Shown here: in pieces, positions 4,902 through 12,961 of the stretch
Layout: each line of letters begins with the position of its first letter
How positions within the stretch are numbered: position 1 is the first letter of the stretch
From: JALZAA01 sp035938395
Lineage (GTDB): Bacteria > Actinomycetota > Acidimicrobiia > IMCC26256 > JACDBD01
DNA: 14,367 nt
Assembly (NCBI GenBank): GCA_035938395.1
Contig: DASZGY010000102.1
Location: 1-14,367 of the forward strand
Direction: 5' to 3'
Position numbers and translations under genes: made by a program
Notes under the pieces: model-generated
Seen by the model: only the letters and a program-made list of their open reading frames with translations
What the model was told of the DNA's origin: nothing
Databases searched by the model: none

Positions 4902-5987
4902 TCAGCCGCGGCTGAGCGAGAAGACCTCGACGGGGGTGGCGAAGCCCTTGAGGGCGCGGCGGCCGGCCGGCTCGAAGGCGAAGGTGTGGTCGACGTCGTC
5001 CTTTTCGGCCAGGCGCTTCGCGTCGGCCGAGACGAGGATCTCCCGGGGGACGGCGATGTCGGCGAGGCGGGCGGCCAGGTTCACCTCGACGCCGTAGTAG
5101 TCACCGTCGCGGGTGAGCAGGTCGCCGGTGGCGAGGCCGCCGCGCGGTGTGACGCTGTCGTCCTGCTCGCGGAACGCGTCCATGAGCGACAGCGCGATCT
5201 CGCAGGCGGCCTCGGCCTCCAGCACGACGAACATGATCTCGTCGCCGATGTGCTTCACGAGCTGCCCGCCGTGCTCGGCGACGGTCTCGAACGATTGGTC
5301 CTCGAACTCGTCGAGCAAACTCCACAGGCCCGCCGGCGTGAGCTCCTGCGCGAGGGAGCTGAAGCCCACGAGGTCCACGAAACCGACCGCCAAGCGGGCC
5401 GTCGTGTAGTCACCGGTCTGCAGCCGCGCCACCCGGCCCCGGCTGATGACGTCGTGCAGGTGGCGCTCGAACAGACGGGGGAAGCCTTCCGCGAGCCGGC
5501 GCGCGCCGGTGATGGAGACGGTTTGCGCCTGGGCGTGTGCGAGAACAGTCGCGTCCGCGTCCACGAGCGGCTTCTCGACGTCCGCGATGTACGCGGCGAC
5601 AGACGCGTCTGCGATGCGGCGGATCGAGCTCCCGACGACGCGGAGGAGCCGCAGTGCAGCTTCCTCGTCGTTGAAGAGCTTCACCATTGCAGCCCCGGCC
5701 GTGGCCATCAGAACGTCTTCGGTGGAGCACGAGTCCGCGGGGAGGCCGAGTGCGCGGAGGATGCGACCCAGCTGTTCGGGCGTGAGGCCGGACCGTTCCG
5801 CGAGCTCGTCGGTCGAAAGGTCGTCTCGGGTGGCGAGCAGCGACTTGGTGGTCAGCTCCCACAGGGCCTCCTGGCGGATGCCCTCGGCGATGTCGCTGGG
5901 ATCGACGCCTTGCTCCTCGAGGAAGGCCACGAGCTCGCGCTCGGTGTCCGCGTCGACCGGAGGCCACCCGGGGCGGATGTCGTCCAC
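4902..5987 (-). CDS. Class III nucleotide cyclase with N-terminal regulatory region
   Basis: A 361-residue predicted soluble cyclase making cAMP (possibly cGMP) from the nucleoside triphosphate. The first ~185 residues are mostly helical with no transmembrane segment. The C-terminal catalytic domain (about 195-361) has both metal aspartates, Asp205 in FVDLVGF and Asp249 in IGDEIMF; Lys245 and Asp296 at the purine-selecting positions, favouring ATP; and Asn303 and Arg307 in VNLAARL for the transition state. The layout resembles mycobacterial Rv1264/Rv2212, whose N-terminus is regulatory; similarity of that region here is inferred. I chose GTG 5987 because a promoter (TTGCGC, 17 bases, GACAAT) ends seven bases before it; an in-frame GTG at 6038 would add 17 residues. 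Confidence 0.9.
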   Translation of the reverse strand: MDDIRPGWPPVDADTERELVAFLEEQGVDPSDIAEGIRQEALWELTTKSLLATRDDLSTDELAERSGLTPEQLGRILRALGLPADSCSTEDVLMATAGAAMVKLFNDEEAALRLLRVVGSSIRRIADASVAAYIADVEKPLVDADATVLAHAQAQTVSITGARRLAEGFPRLFERHLHDVISRGRVARLQTGDYTTARLAVGFVDLVGFSSLAQELTPAGLWSLLDEFEDQSFETVAEHGGQLVKHIGDEIMFVVLEAEAACEIALSLMDAFREQDDSVTPRGGLATGDLLTRDGDYYGVEVNLAARLADIAVPREILVSADAKRLAEKDDVDHTFAFEPAGRRALKGFATPVEVFSLSRG

Positions 5988-5994
5988 GACCCCG

Positions 5995-6023
5995 ATTGTC
6001 CCGGCTGCCCTGGCCGGGCGCAA
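5995..6023 (-). promoter_or_regulatory. Predicted promoter of the cyclase gene
   Basis: On the minus strand, TTGCGC (6018-6023) and GACAAT (5995-6000) are 17 bases apart. The predicted start lies at about 5988, directly before the GTG at 5987, so the messenger may be leaderless. Confidence 0.45.
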
Positions 6024-6042
6024 CGTGCCGTCGGGCACTCGC

Positions 6043-6048
6043 TAGGGT
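6043..6048 (+). promoter_or_regulatory. Predicted -10 of the PIG-L gene, near-leaderless
   Basis: TAGGGT ends eight bases before the ATG at 6057, and no ribosome site intervenes. The same hexamer-to-start spacing occurs in front of the histidine phosphatase at 7967. Confidence 0.45.
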
Positions 6049-6056
6049 CGCTCCAC

Positions 6057-6779
6057 ATGTTGACGGACGACGAGGTGCAGCGGGCACTCGTGATCGTGGC
6101 GCATCCCGACGACGTCGACTTCGGCGCCGCCGGGACGGTGGCGACATGGACGACCGACGGCATCGAGGTCGCGTACTGCATCGTCACGGACGGCGACGCC
6201 GGCGGCTTCGACCCCGACGTGCCGCGCGCCGAGATCCCGGGCATCCGCCGGGCGGAGCAGACGGCCGCAGCCAAGGTGGTGGGGGTGAGCGACCTCGCGT
6301 TCCTCGGCTACCCGGACGGGCGGCTGACCGCCACACTCGAGCTGCGGCGTGACCTGGCCCGCGAGATCAGGCGTGTGCGTCCGCAACGCGTGCTGTGCCC
6401 GTCGCCGGAGCGCAACTGGCAGCGCATCTTCGCCAGTCACCCCGACCACCTCGCGGCCGGTGAGGCGTCGATGGCGGCGGTGTACCCCGACGCCCGCAAT
6501 CCGTTCGCGCACCCGGAGCTTCTCGAAGAGGGCTACGAACCGTGGTCGGCGCTCGAGGTCTGGATGATGGCGTCGCCGGCGCGCAACCGCTGGGTCGATA
6601 TCACCGATGCGCTCCCGCGCAAGCTCGACGCGCTGCGCAGCCACGTGAGTCAGCACACCGACGTCGACGGCAAGCTCGAGGAGCGAATGCGGGGTTGGAG
6701 CACGATGCTGGCGCAGGAAGCCGGGCTCCCCGACGGCCGCTTGGCCGAGGGCTTCTTCGCGATCGACAGCGCCGGCTGA
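6057..6779 (+). CDS. PIG-L family zinc-dependent deacetylase (MshB-like)
   Basis: PIG-L/LmbE enzymes remove acetyl groups from N-acetylglucosamine-type substrates; relatives act in mycothiol and glycolipid synthesis. The 240-residue protein carries the family's zinc ligands: His16 and Asp19 in AHPDD, with His131 in SHPDH, plus the DFGAAGT and TDGDAGG strands usual near the active site. Length is typical. There is no signal peptide or membrane segment, so it should be cytoplasmic. The start lies eight bases after TAGGGT and no other start gives the AHPDD motif its usual position. It diverges from the cyclase gene and stands alone. Family is secure; the substrate cannot be read from sequence, and I do not name it mshB or mca. 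Confidence 0.9.
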   Translation: MLTDDEVQRALVIVAHPDDVDFGAAGTVATWTTDGIEVAYCIVTDGDAGGFDPDVPRAEIPGIRRAEQTAAAKVVGVSDLAFLGYPDGRLTATLELRRDLAREIRRVRPQRVLCPSPERNWQRIFASHPDHLAAGEASMAAVYPDARNPFAHPELLEEGYEPWSALEVWMMASPARNRWVDITDALPRKLDALRSHVSQHTDVDGKLEERMRGWSTMLAQEAGLPDGRLAEGFFAIDSAG

Positions 6780-6794
6780 GCCGCGAGGCTCGGC
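6775..6794. terminator. GCGA-loop hairpin between convergent genes
   Basis: An 8-bp stem, GCTGAGCC (6775-6782) with GGCTCGGC (6787-6794), closes on the GNRA tetraloop GCGA; one pair is a wobble. It overlaps the PIG-L stop codon and lies nine bases from the end of the convergent dehydrogenase gene. A bidirectional terminator is plausible, but there is no T run. Confidence 0.4.
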
Positions 6795-6803
6795 GGCGAA
6801 CGC

Positions 6804-7880
6804 TCAGACGATCACGCTCCGGATCACCTCGCCCGCCTTCATCGCCGTGAACGCGTCGTTCACCTCGTCCAGCTTGATGTGGCGGGACACCATCGAGCCG
6901 AGGTCGAGGCGGCCGTGCTCGACGAGGTCGATGAATCGGGGGAAGTCCCTTCGCACCTGCGCCGATCCGTACACGCACCCGAGCAGCCGCTTCTCCTCGT
7001 AGAACATGGCGAAGCCGGGCAGCGTGACCATCGAGTCCATCCGCGGCATCCCGACTACGACGGCCGTGCCGCCGCGGCGAGCCGACGAGAACGCCTGCGT
7101 GATCGTCTCGGGCAGGCCGATGACCTCGAAGGCGAAATCGGCGCCACGACCACCCGTGAGCGCCTGGACCCGCGCGACCGGGTCGCCCTTGGCGGGGTCG
7201 ACGGTGTCGGTGGCGCCGAACTTCCTGGCCGTCTCGCGCTTCATCTCGACGGGATCGACGGCGATGATCTTCGCCGCGCCCGCGATCCTCGCTCCCTGGA
7301 TCACCGACTGACCGACGCCACCGCAGCCGATCACCGCGACGCTCGACCCCGGGGTGACCTGCGCGGTGTTGAGCGCGGCCCCGACGCCGGTGGTCACGCC
7401 GCAGCCGAGGAGGGCGAGTTGGTCGTCGGGGAGATCGGTCTCGACCTTGACCGCCTGCGCCTCGGAGATCGTCATCGAGTCCGCGAACGTGCCGAGACCG
7501 GTGAACCCCGGGATCGGGGTGCCGTCTGCGCGCCGGGCACGCGGGGTCATCATCACCGGGCCGGTCTGCTCGCAGAGGTTGGACTGGTCATGAGTGCAGT
7601 ACCAGCACGCGCCGCACGAGGGGATGAACGTGCCGATCACCCGGTCGCCCTTCTTCACCAGGCTGACCTCGGAGCCGACCCAATCGACGGTGCCCACGCC
7701 CTCGTGGCCGAGGATGGTGGGGGGCGGCAGCGGCAATGTGCCGTTGGTGGCCGAGAGGTCCGAGTGGCACACGCCGCTCGCACCGATGTCGACCACGACG
7801 TCGCCGGGCCCGGGGTCGAGAGGCGTCATCTCCTCGATGATCAGGGGCTGGTCCTGCTCGACGTACACCGCTGCTCTCAT
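6804..7880 (-). CDS. Zinc-dependent NAD alcohol dehydrogenase (MDR family)
   Basis: A 358-residue medium-chain dehydrogenase. Catalytic zinc ligands are Cys38 (GVCHSD), His59-Glu60 (GHEG) and Cys160 (GCGVTTG). The structural zinc is held by Cys89, Cys92, Cys95 and Cys103 in SCGACWYC and the following loop. The Rossmann motif GCGGVG is at 185-190, and the strand ending IIAVD places an acidic residue for NAD rather than NADP. It resembles the actinobacterial AdhD and NDMA-dependent dehydrogenases, some of which keep a tightly bound cofactor; which subgroup applies is unclear. The ATG at 7880 has AGGGGGA just upstream and gives the usual MRAAVY start. It diverges from the histidine phosphatase gene. 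Confidence 0.93.
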   Translation of the reverse strand: MRAAVYVEQDQPLIIEEMTPLDPGPGDVVVDIGASGVCHSDLSATNGTLPLPPPTILGHEGVGTVDWVGSEVSLVKKGDRVIGTFIPSCGACWYCTHDQSNLCEQTGPVMMTPRARRADGTPIPGFTGLGTFADSMTISEAQAVKVETDLPDDQLALLGCGVTTGVGAALNTAQVTPGSSVAVIGCGGVGQSVIQGARIAGAAKIIAVDPVEMKRETARKFGATDTVDPAKGDPVARVQALTGGRGADFAFEVIGLPETITQAFSSARRGGTAVVVGMPRMDSMVTLPGFAMFYEEKRLLGCVYGSAQVRRDFPRFIDLVEHGRLDLGSMVSRHIKLDEVNDAFTAMKAGEVIRSVIV

Positions 7881-7906
7881 GGAGTCCCCCTCTTCGGCAT
7901 GCCCCG

Positions 7907-7912
7907 ACGCTA
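7907..7912 (-). promoter_or_regulatory. Predicted -10 of the alcohol dehydrogenase gene
   Basis: TAGCGT on the minus strand predicts a start near 7900 and a 20-base leader that carries the AGGGGGA ribosome site. The same nonamer GGTAGCGTC occurs on the opposite strand at 7951-7959 in front of the divergent gene. No -35 is convincing. Confidence 0.4.
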
Positions 7913-7952
7913 CCTTGCGACGGTCGGCCATCGGACGGCGAGCCTAGGCCGG

Positions 7953-7958
7953 TAGCGT
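7953..7958 (+). promoter_or_regulatory. Predicted -10 of the histidine phosphatase gene, near-leaderless
   Basis: TAGCGT ends eight bases before the GTG at 7967, with no ribosome site between. The spacing suggests a start at or just before the initiation codon. Confidence 0.4.
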
Positions 7959-7966
7959 CCTCATCC

Positions 7967-8611
7967 GTGCCCCGCCGCCTCCTGCTCGTCCGCCACGGTG
8001 AGTCGACCTGGAACGCGGTGTCGCGCTGGCAAGGTCAGGCCGACCCGCCACTGTCCCCGTTCGGGGAGCGTCAGGCCGAGGACGCTGGGGCATTGCTCGC
8101 CGAGATCGCGAAATTCACTGCGGTGTGGGCGTCGAACCTTGTCAGAGCTCGACGCACGGGCGACCTGATCGCGAAGCACCTCGGGATCGCACATGTGCGC
8201 GACGAGCCGCGTCTGCGCGAGCGCGACGTCGGCGCGTGGAGCGGTCTGACCCGCGACGAGATCGAAGAGCGCTGGCCCGGCTACCTCGCGGCGCGGCGCT
8301 CGCCTCCCGACTTCGAGGGCGACGACGAGTTGCTCGCGCGCACGCGTGCGGGGCTCGCCGCCGCGGTCGACGGGAGCGGCCCCGGCGACGTGCTGATCGT
8401 CACCCACGGTGGAGTGATCCGCACGATCGAGCGGTCGCTGGGCGCGATCCCCGAGCGACTGCCCAATCTCGGCGGGCGCTGGCTCCTGGCCGACACGCCC
8501 ACGGACCTCTCCCTCGGGGAGCGAGTCGTGCTCCTCGAGCCCGACGAGGTGACGGTCCCGCGCGGCCCGTCGGAACAGGACCCGGTCAGACCGACAGACG
8601 CGACGAAGTAA
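7967..8611 (+). CDS. Histidine phosphatase family protein (phosphoglycerate mutase-like)
   Basis: A 214-residue member of the branch-1 histidine phosphatases, which transfer phosphate through a histidine. The active set is complete: Arg9-His10-Gly11 (LLLVRHGEST) with His10 as nucleophile, Arg60 in SNLVRARRT, the acid Glu85 in LRERDVGAWSG and His147 in VTHGGVIR. The length and the short insertion suggest a phosphatase rather than a glycolytic mutase. The last ~20 residues are polar and probably disordered. The GTG start is supported by the family's N-terminus and by TAGCGT just upstream. The substrate is unknown. It ends 29 bases before helD, so they may be co-transcribed. Confidence 0.9.
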   Translation: MPRRLLLVRHGESTWNAVSRWQGQADPPLSPFGERQAEDAGALLAEIAKFTAVWASNLVRARRTGDLIAKHLGIAHVRDEPRLRERDVGAWSGLTRDEIEERWPGYLAARRSPPDFEGDDELLARTRAGLAAAVDGSGPGDVLIVTHGGVIRTIERSLGAIPERLPNLGGRWLLADTPTDLSLGERVVLLEPDEVTVPRGPSEQDPVRPTDATK

Positions 8612-8614
8612 ACT
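8609..8614 (+). promoter_or_regulatory. Weak candidate -10 of helD
   Basis: TAAACT overlaps the stop codon of the phosphatase gene and would start transcription near 8621, leaving a leader with the GGAG ribosome site (8631-8634). No matching -35 is visible, so read-through from upstream is an equal alternative. Confidence 0.25.
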
Positions 8615-8640
8615 GCAAGGTCCCCCCGCAGGAGCCGCGC

Positions 8641-11043
8641 GTGCCTGACCAGTCCGATGGCGGCATCCGAGAACGCCGCGCCCACCCCGAGCTCGCCGCC
8701 GAGCAGCGGTACCTCGATCGTGCCTACGGACGCCTGGACGAGATGCGCAAGGCCGCCAGCCGGGTCGCCGAGGGCTATTCCGAGGTGCAGCGGGGCGGCA
8801 CCCACCAGGCCCGGCTCGAGCGTGACGCCGCCGCCGCCAACACCCGCCGGCGGCTCGCGGCCCTGAACATCGGCAACGCGCCCCTGTCCTTCGGGCGGAT
8901 CGACCTGGAGCCCCGCTCCGATGGGGAGAGCCCCGCCGACGACCGCTTCTACATCGGGCGGATCTCCGTCACCGAGGCCGATCAGACGCCGCTGATCGTC
9001 GACTGGCGGGCCCCGGTGGCCGAGCCGTTCTACCGCGCCACCGGGGTCGAGCCGATGGGCGTCGTCCGGCGCCGGCATTTCCAGACCCACGGCCGGGAGC
9101 TGATCGGCATCGACGACGAGGTCTTCGACGCCGCCGCCGCCGACGAGGCCGGGTTCACGATCGTGGGCGAGGCCGCGCTCCTCTCCGCGCTGGAGCGCCA
9201 TCGCACGGGGCGGATGGGCGACATCGTCGCCACGATCCAAGCCGAGCAGGACGAGGCGGTGCGCGCGCCGCTGTCCGGCATCCTCGTGGTCGCCGGCGGC
9301 CCCGGGACGGGCAAGACGGCCGTCGCGCTCCACCGCGCCGCGTACCTGCTGTACACGCACCGCCAGCGGCTGGCGTCCCGAGGGGTGCTGCTCGTCGGGC
9401 CGAGCCCCATCTTCCTCCGCTACATCGACGAGGTGCTCCCGTCGCTGGGCGAAGACGACGTGCAGCTCACGACCGTGGCCGGGATCAAGCCGCAGCTGCG
9501 GGCCCGGGCGTCCGAGCCTCCCGCGATCGCGGCCCTGAAGGGCGATGCACGCATGGCGCGCGTGATCGCACGGGCGTTGCGCGACCGCGAACGTCCCCTG
9601 CGCGACGACCTCGTCGTTGTGCTCGACGGTCACGTGCTGCGCCTCCGGCGGGCCGACTCCGCTCGGATCGTGGAGCGCGTCCGACGCCGGCGCGGCACCC
9701 ACAACGAGCGGCGCCCGGCTGTGACACGCATGGTGTTGGACCAATTGCGCGACCAGTACCGGCGGTCGCTGGTGGCGGCGTACGAGCGAGACGTCCGCCG
9801 CATCGACCCGGAGGCCGAGCTCCCGCTCGCGCCGGAGGACGACGAAGAGCTGCTCGACGTGCCCGTGGCGGCCGCGCTCGCCCGGGGTGAGCGCGCGCCC
9901 GAGGACTGGGAAGCCGAGTTGTCGGCGCGTCTCCGCCGCACACCCGAAGTGCGGGCCGCGCTCGAGCGAATGTGGCCGGTGCTCTCGGGCGCCGAGCTCG
10001 TGCACGACCTGTTCAGCTTCCCCGCCCTCATCCGCTCGGCCGCCGACCGCGTTCTGTCGCGCGACGAGGACCAACTGCTCGCCCGGCCCCGGTCGTCCAG
10101 TGTCCGCGACGTCGCCTGGACCGAGGCCGACGTCGCGCTGGTCGACGAGGCGGACGCGCTGCTCGGCCGCCCGGAGGCGGGACGACCACGGCGACGGCGC
10201 CGCCGTCGGGGCGCATCGGACCGCGCCCTCGAAGACGCCGCCCGCGTCGTCGACGAGCTCGGCCTGGGGAGCTACACGACCGCGGCCGAGGTCGTCGAGC
10301 GCTACGGCGGCGGCGCCGCGCCGACCGAGGACGGGGTGGGGGAGCCGCGCACGTACGGGCACGTGCTCGTGGACGAGGCGCAGGATCTCACGGCCATGCA
10401 GTGGCGAATGGTGGGCCGTCGCTGCCCGTCGGGCTCGATGACGCTCGTCGGCGACTTCGGGCAATCAAGCCGTCCGGGCGCCGTCCAAGATTGGGACGCC
10501 GTGCGGGCCGAGCTGCCGGGCGACGAGCCCGCACGCGTCGTCACGCTCTCGGTCAACTACCGCACACCGGCGGAGATCATGACCCTCGCCGACCGGTTCG
10601 TCGTCTCCGCCGCGCCCGGTGTCCAGCCGGCCCGGTCCGTGCGGAGCACCGGGCGGCAGCCGCAGTTCCTCGCCGCCGACGACTCGGCCGACCTCGTCAC
10701 GGTCGTCGCCGACGCGGCCCGGACGGCCAAGAGCGAGGGCGGCACGACGGCGGTCATCGCTCCACGCGACCTGCACGACGAGCTCGTCACGCGGCTGGGC
10801 GATCTCGGCGCGGTGGCAGGGTCCGCCGACGCCATCGACGCGCCGGTGGCGGTCGTCGACGCCTCCGACGCCAAGGGGCTCGAGTTCGACCACGTGGTCG
10901 TGGTCGAGCCGGCCCGGCTGGTGACCTCCGACGCGCCCGGGCTTCGGCTGCTCTATACGGCGCTCACGCGCGCGACGCAAACCTTGACGGTCGCGCACGC
11001 CGCGCCGCTTCCGGAGGCTCTCCAACCCGCCACCACCTCATAG
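8641..11043 (+). CDS. helD: HelD family RNA polymerase-recycling ATPase (UvrD-like superfamily 1)
   Basis: HelD proteins use ATP to release stalled RNA polymerase from nucleic acid. The 800-residue protein opens with a coiled-coil-like arm (about 13-75). A HelD-specific segment follows, with FGRIDL, FYIGRISV, VDWRAPVAEPFY and RRRHFQTHGR. The Walker A motif is GGPGTGKT (219-226), Walker B is DEAQD (578-582), and further helicase motifs are NYRTP (639-643), DAKGLEFD (743-750) and YTALTR (772-777). The wording around WRAP and RRRH is closer to Mycobacterium smegmatis HelD than to HelR, the rifampicin-resistance paralogue; that is judged from memory. A run of seven arginines (517-523) sits in the non-conserved middle. 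The GTG start has GGAG six bases upstream. No frame break is seen. Confidence 0.92.
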   Translation: MPDQSDGGIRERRAHPELAAEQRYLDRAYGRLDEMRKAASRVAEGYSEVQRGGTHQARLERDAAAANTRRRLAALNIGNAPLSFGRIDLEPRSDGESPADDRFYIGRISVTEADQTPLIVDWRAPVAEPFYRATGVEPMGVVRRRHFQTHGRELIGIDDEVFDAAAADEAGFTIVGEAALLSALERHRTGRMGDIVATIQAEQDEAVRAPLSGILVVAGGPGTGKTAVALHRAAYLLYTHRQRLASRGVLLVGPSPIFLRYIDEVLPSLGEDDVQLTTVAGIKPQLRARASEPPAIAALKGDARMARVIARALRDRERPLRDDLVVVLDGHVLRLRRADSARIVERVRRRRGTHNERRPAVTRMVLDQLRDQYRRSLVAAYERDVRRIDPEAELPLAPEDDEELLDVPVAAALARGERAPEDWEAELSARLRRTPEVRAALERMWPVLSGAELVHDLFSFPALIRSAADRVLSRDEDQLLARPRSSSVRDVAWTEADVALVDEADALLGRPEAGRPRRRRRRRGASDRALEDAARVVDELGLGSYTTAAEVVERYGGGAAPTEDGVGEPRTYGHVLVDEAQDLTAMQWRMVGRRCPSGSMTLVGDFGQSSRPGAVQDWDAVRAELPGDEPARVVTLSVNYRTPAEIMTLADRFVVSAAPGVQPARSVRSTGRQPQFLAADDSADLVTVVADAARTAKSEGGTTAVIAPRDLHDELVTRLGDLGAVAGSADAIDAPVAVVDASDAKGLEFDHVVVVEPARLVTSDAPGLRLLYTALTRATQTLTVAHAAPLPEALQPATTS

Positions 11044-11067
11044 GCTCGCAGCGGCGAGACGCGGCGA

Positions 11068-11117
11068 CGGCGGCTTTGCCGACCGTGGCCGCAGAGCCGG
11101 AGCTCGCGACGGCGCCA
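11068..11117 (+). repeat. 50-bp hairpin repeat, copy 2 (behind helD)
   Basis: This matches copy 1 at 47 of 50 bases and starts 24 bases after the helD stop. The small CGGC-TTT-GCCG hairpin (11071-11081) and the CGGA-loop stem are kept. The three differences all fall in one four-base block (11086-11089), in the left arm of the large stem, so the outer stem is weaker here. It fills the helD-pepF gap and ends 16 bases before the pepF start, close to that gene's ribosome site. Confidence 0.85.
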
Positions 11118-11133
11118 GAGTGAAGGAGCATCG

Positions 11134-12939
11134 ATGGCCACGACGACCGATTCTGACCTCACCGCCGCCGACGTCGCCTGGGACCTCGAGCCGCTCGTCG
11201 ACGGGAGGGGCGAAGCGGGCGTCGACGAGCTGATCGACGAAGCCGACCGGGTGGCAGCGTCGGTGGCGGAGCGGCGCGGGACCGTCGCCCAGCTCGACGC
11301 CGCCGGGCTCACCTCGGTCATGCGCGAGCTGGCTTCCATCGCCGAGCTCGTCGGACGGGCGGCGTCGTATGCGAGCCTGCGGTTCGCGGCCGACACCACC
11401 GACCCGGGGCGCGGCGCGTTGCTCCAGCACGTCGAGGAACGCGCAACCGCCATCAACACGAAGATCCTCTTCTTCGAGCTCGAATGGGCGGCGCTGCCCG
11501 ACGATCGGGCGGCGGAGCTCGTCGCCGACGAGCGGCTGACGTTCTGCCGCCACTACCTCGCGGCAGCGCGTCGCTATCGACCGCATCTCCTCACCGAGCC
11601 CGAAGAGCTCGTGATGACCGAGAAAGCGGTCACGGGGCGCAGCGCATGGAGCCGCCTGTTCAGCGAGCTCACGTCGACGATCACGGTCGATCTCGACGGC
11701 GGCCGCGTCAGCCTGGAAGAGGCGCTGTCGCGGCTGAGCTCGCCCGACCGCAGCGAGCGTCGCGCCGCGGCCGAGTCGGTCACGGCCGCGCTCGAGCCCG
11801 GTCTGCGGACGCGGGCGTTCGTGTTCAACACCTTGCTGGCCGACAAGGCCGTCGACGACCGCCTGCGCAAGTACCCGCACTGGCTCGCCAGCAGGAACCT
11901 CGACAACGAGGCCAGCGACGAGTCGGTGCGGGCGCTCGTCGCCGCGGTCCAAGCCCGGTACGACATCCCACAGCGCTGGTACGCGCTCAAGGCGCGGGTG
12001 CTCGGGCTCGACCGGCTCGCCGACTACGACCGAATGGCGTCGATGGCGAGCGAGGAGTCCGAGTTCGGATGGCGCGAGGCGCGCGAGCTGGTCCTGGACG
12101 CGTACGGCTCCTTCTCCTCCGAGCTCGAGGGCGCCGCCCACCGGTTCTTCGACGAGGCGTGGATCGACGCTCCCGTTCGGCCCGGCAAGCGCCCGGGCGC
12201 GTTTTGTGCGTACACCGTGCCGTCGCAACACCCGTATCTGCTGTTGAACTGGACCGGCCGCCGCCGTGACGTGCTGACCTTGGCCCACGAGCTCGGTCAT
12301 GGGTTGCACGCCTACCTGGCCCGTGATCAGGGCGTCTTCCAGCAGACGACGCCGCTCACGCTGGCCGAGACCGCGTCGGTGTTCGGCGAGACCGTGACCT
12401 TCGGCCGGCTGCTCGAGGAGACCAGCGATCCGGCGGCCCGGCTCGCGCTCCTCGCCGAGAGCATGGAGGGCCAGATCGCGACCGTCTTCCGCCAGACGGC
12501 CATGAACCGCTTCGAGGACCGCGTGCACACCGAGCGACGCGAGGTCGGCGAGCTCAGCGTCGACCGCTTCGGCGAGCTGTGGCACGAGACCCAGGCCGAG
12601 CTGCTCGGCGACACGGTCGAGATCACCGACGGCTACCGCACCTGGTGGTCGTACATCCCGCACTTCATCGGCACCCCGGGCTACGTCTACGCATACGCGT
12701 ACGGTCAGCTGCTCGCGCTGTCCGTGTACCGGACCTACGAGGAGCGCGGCGCCGGCTTCGTGCCGCAGTACCTCGACCTCCTCCGCAGCGGCGGCTCCCG
12801 CACGCCCGACGAGCTCGGCCGCATCGTCGGGGTCGACCTCGGGGACCCGGGGTTCTGGGACGGCGGGCTCGCCATCGTCGAGCAGCAGCTGCAAGCCGCC
12901 GAGGCCGCCGCGGTCGAGGCCGGCCGCGTGGCGAGCTGA
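11134..12939 (+). CDS. pepF: Oligoendopeptidase F, M3 family zinc metallopeptidase
   Basis: A cytoplasmic peptidase that degrades short peptides. The 601-residue protein has the mostly helical M3 N-terminal region and the zinc site His385-Glu386-Leu-Gly-His389 in LTLAHELGHGLH, with the third ligand Glu412 in LTLAETASVFGE. Length and the C-terminal YAYAYGQLLAL stretch fit the PepF/M3B branch. There is no signal peptide. GAAGGAG (11122-11127) six bases before the ATG supports the start. It lies 90 bases behind helD, separated by the hairpin repeat, and 22 bases before the SDR gene, with which it may share a transcript. Family assignment is secure; natural substrates are unknown. Confidence 0.93.
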   Translation: MATTTDSDLTAADVAWDLEPLVDGRGEAGVDELIDEADRVAASVAERRGTVAQLDAAGLTSVMRELASIAELVGRAASYASLRFAADTTDPGRGALLQHVEERATAINTKILFFELEWAALPDDRAAELVADERLTFCRHYLAAARRYRPHLLTEPEELVMTEKAVTGRSAWSRLFSELTSTITVDLDGGRVSLEEALSRLSSPDRSERRAAAESVTAALEPGLRTRAFVFNTLLADKAVDDRLRKYPHWLASRNLDNEASDESVRALVAAVQARYDIPQRWYALKARVLGLDRLADYDRMASMASEESEFGWREARELVLDAYGSFSSELEGAAHRFFDEAWIDAPVRPGKRPGAFCAYTVPSQHPYLLLNWTGRRRDVLTLAHELGHGLHAYLARDQGVFQQTTPLTLAETASVFGETVTFGRLLEETSDPAARLALLAESMEGQIATVFRQTAMNRFEDRVHTERREVGELSVDRFGELWHETQAELLGDTVEITDGYRTWWSYIPHFIGTPGYVYAYAYGQLLALSVYRTYEERGAGFVPQYLDLLRSGGSRTPDELGRIVGVDLGDPGFWDGGLAIVEQQLQAAEAAAVEAGRVAS

Positions 12940-12961
12940 CGCGACGAGCGAGCCCGAGTCC

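Noticed and set aside
4851..6779. A 642-codon open frame on the plus strand running from the intergenic repeat through the cyclase region into the PIG-L gene
   Set aside because: The first two thirds are antisense to the cyclase gene, whose catalytic motifs are intact, and read as low-complexity shadow sequence. The real gene begins at 6057 with the PIG-L N-terminus.
10170..10230. Frameshift in helD suggested by the odd arginine-rich stretch
   Set aside because: The same frame carries conserved HelD motifs on both sides (Walker A before, DEAQD and later motifs after), so the stretch is a variable loop, not a frame error.
8281..10464. A 727-codon minus-strand open frame opposite the phosphatase and helD genes
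   Set aside because: It has no recognisable motif and is rich in Arg, Gly, Val and His as expected for a shadow of GC-rich coding DNA; the plus-strand genes carry full catalytic motif sets. The same applies to the long minus-strand frames at 1884-3599 and 11038-13245.
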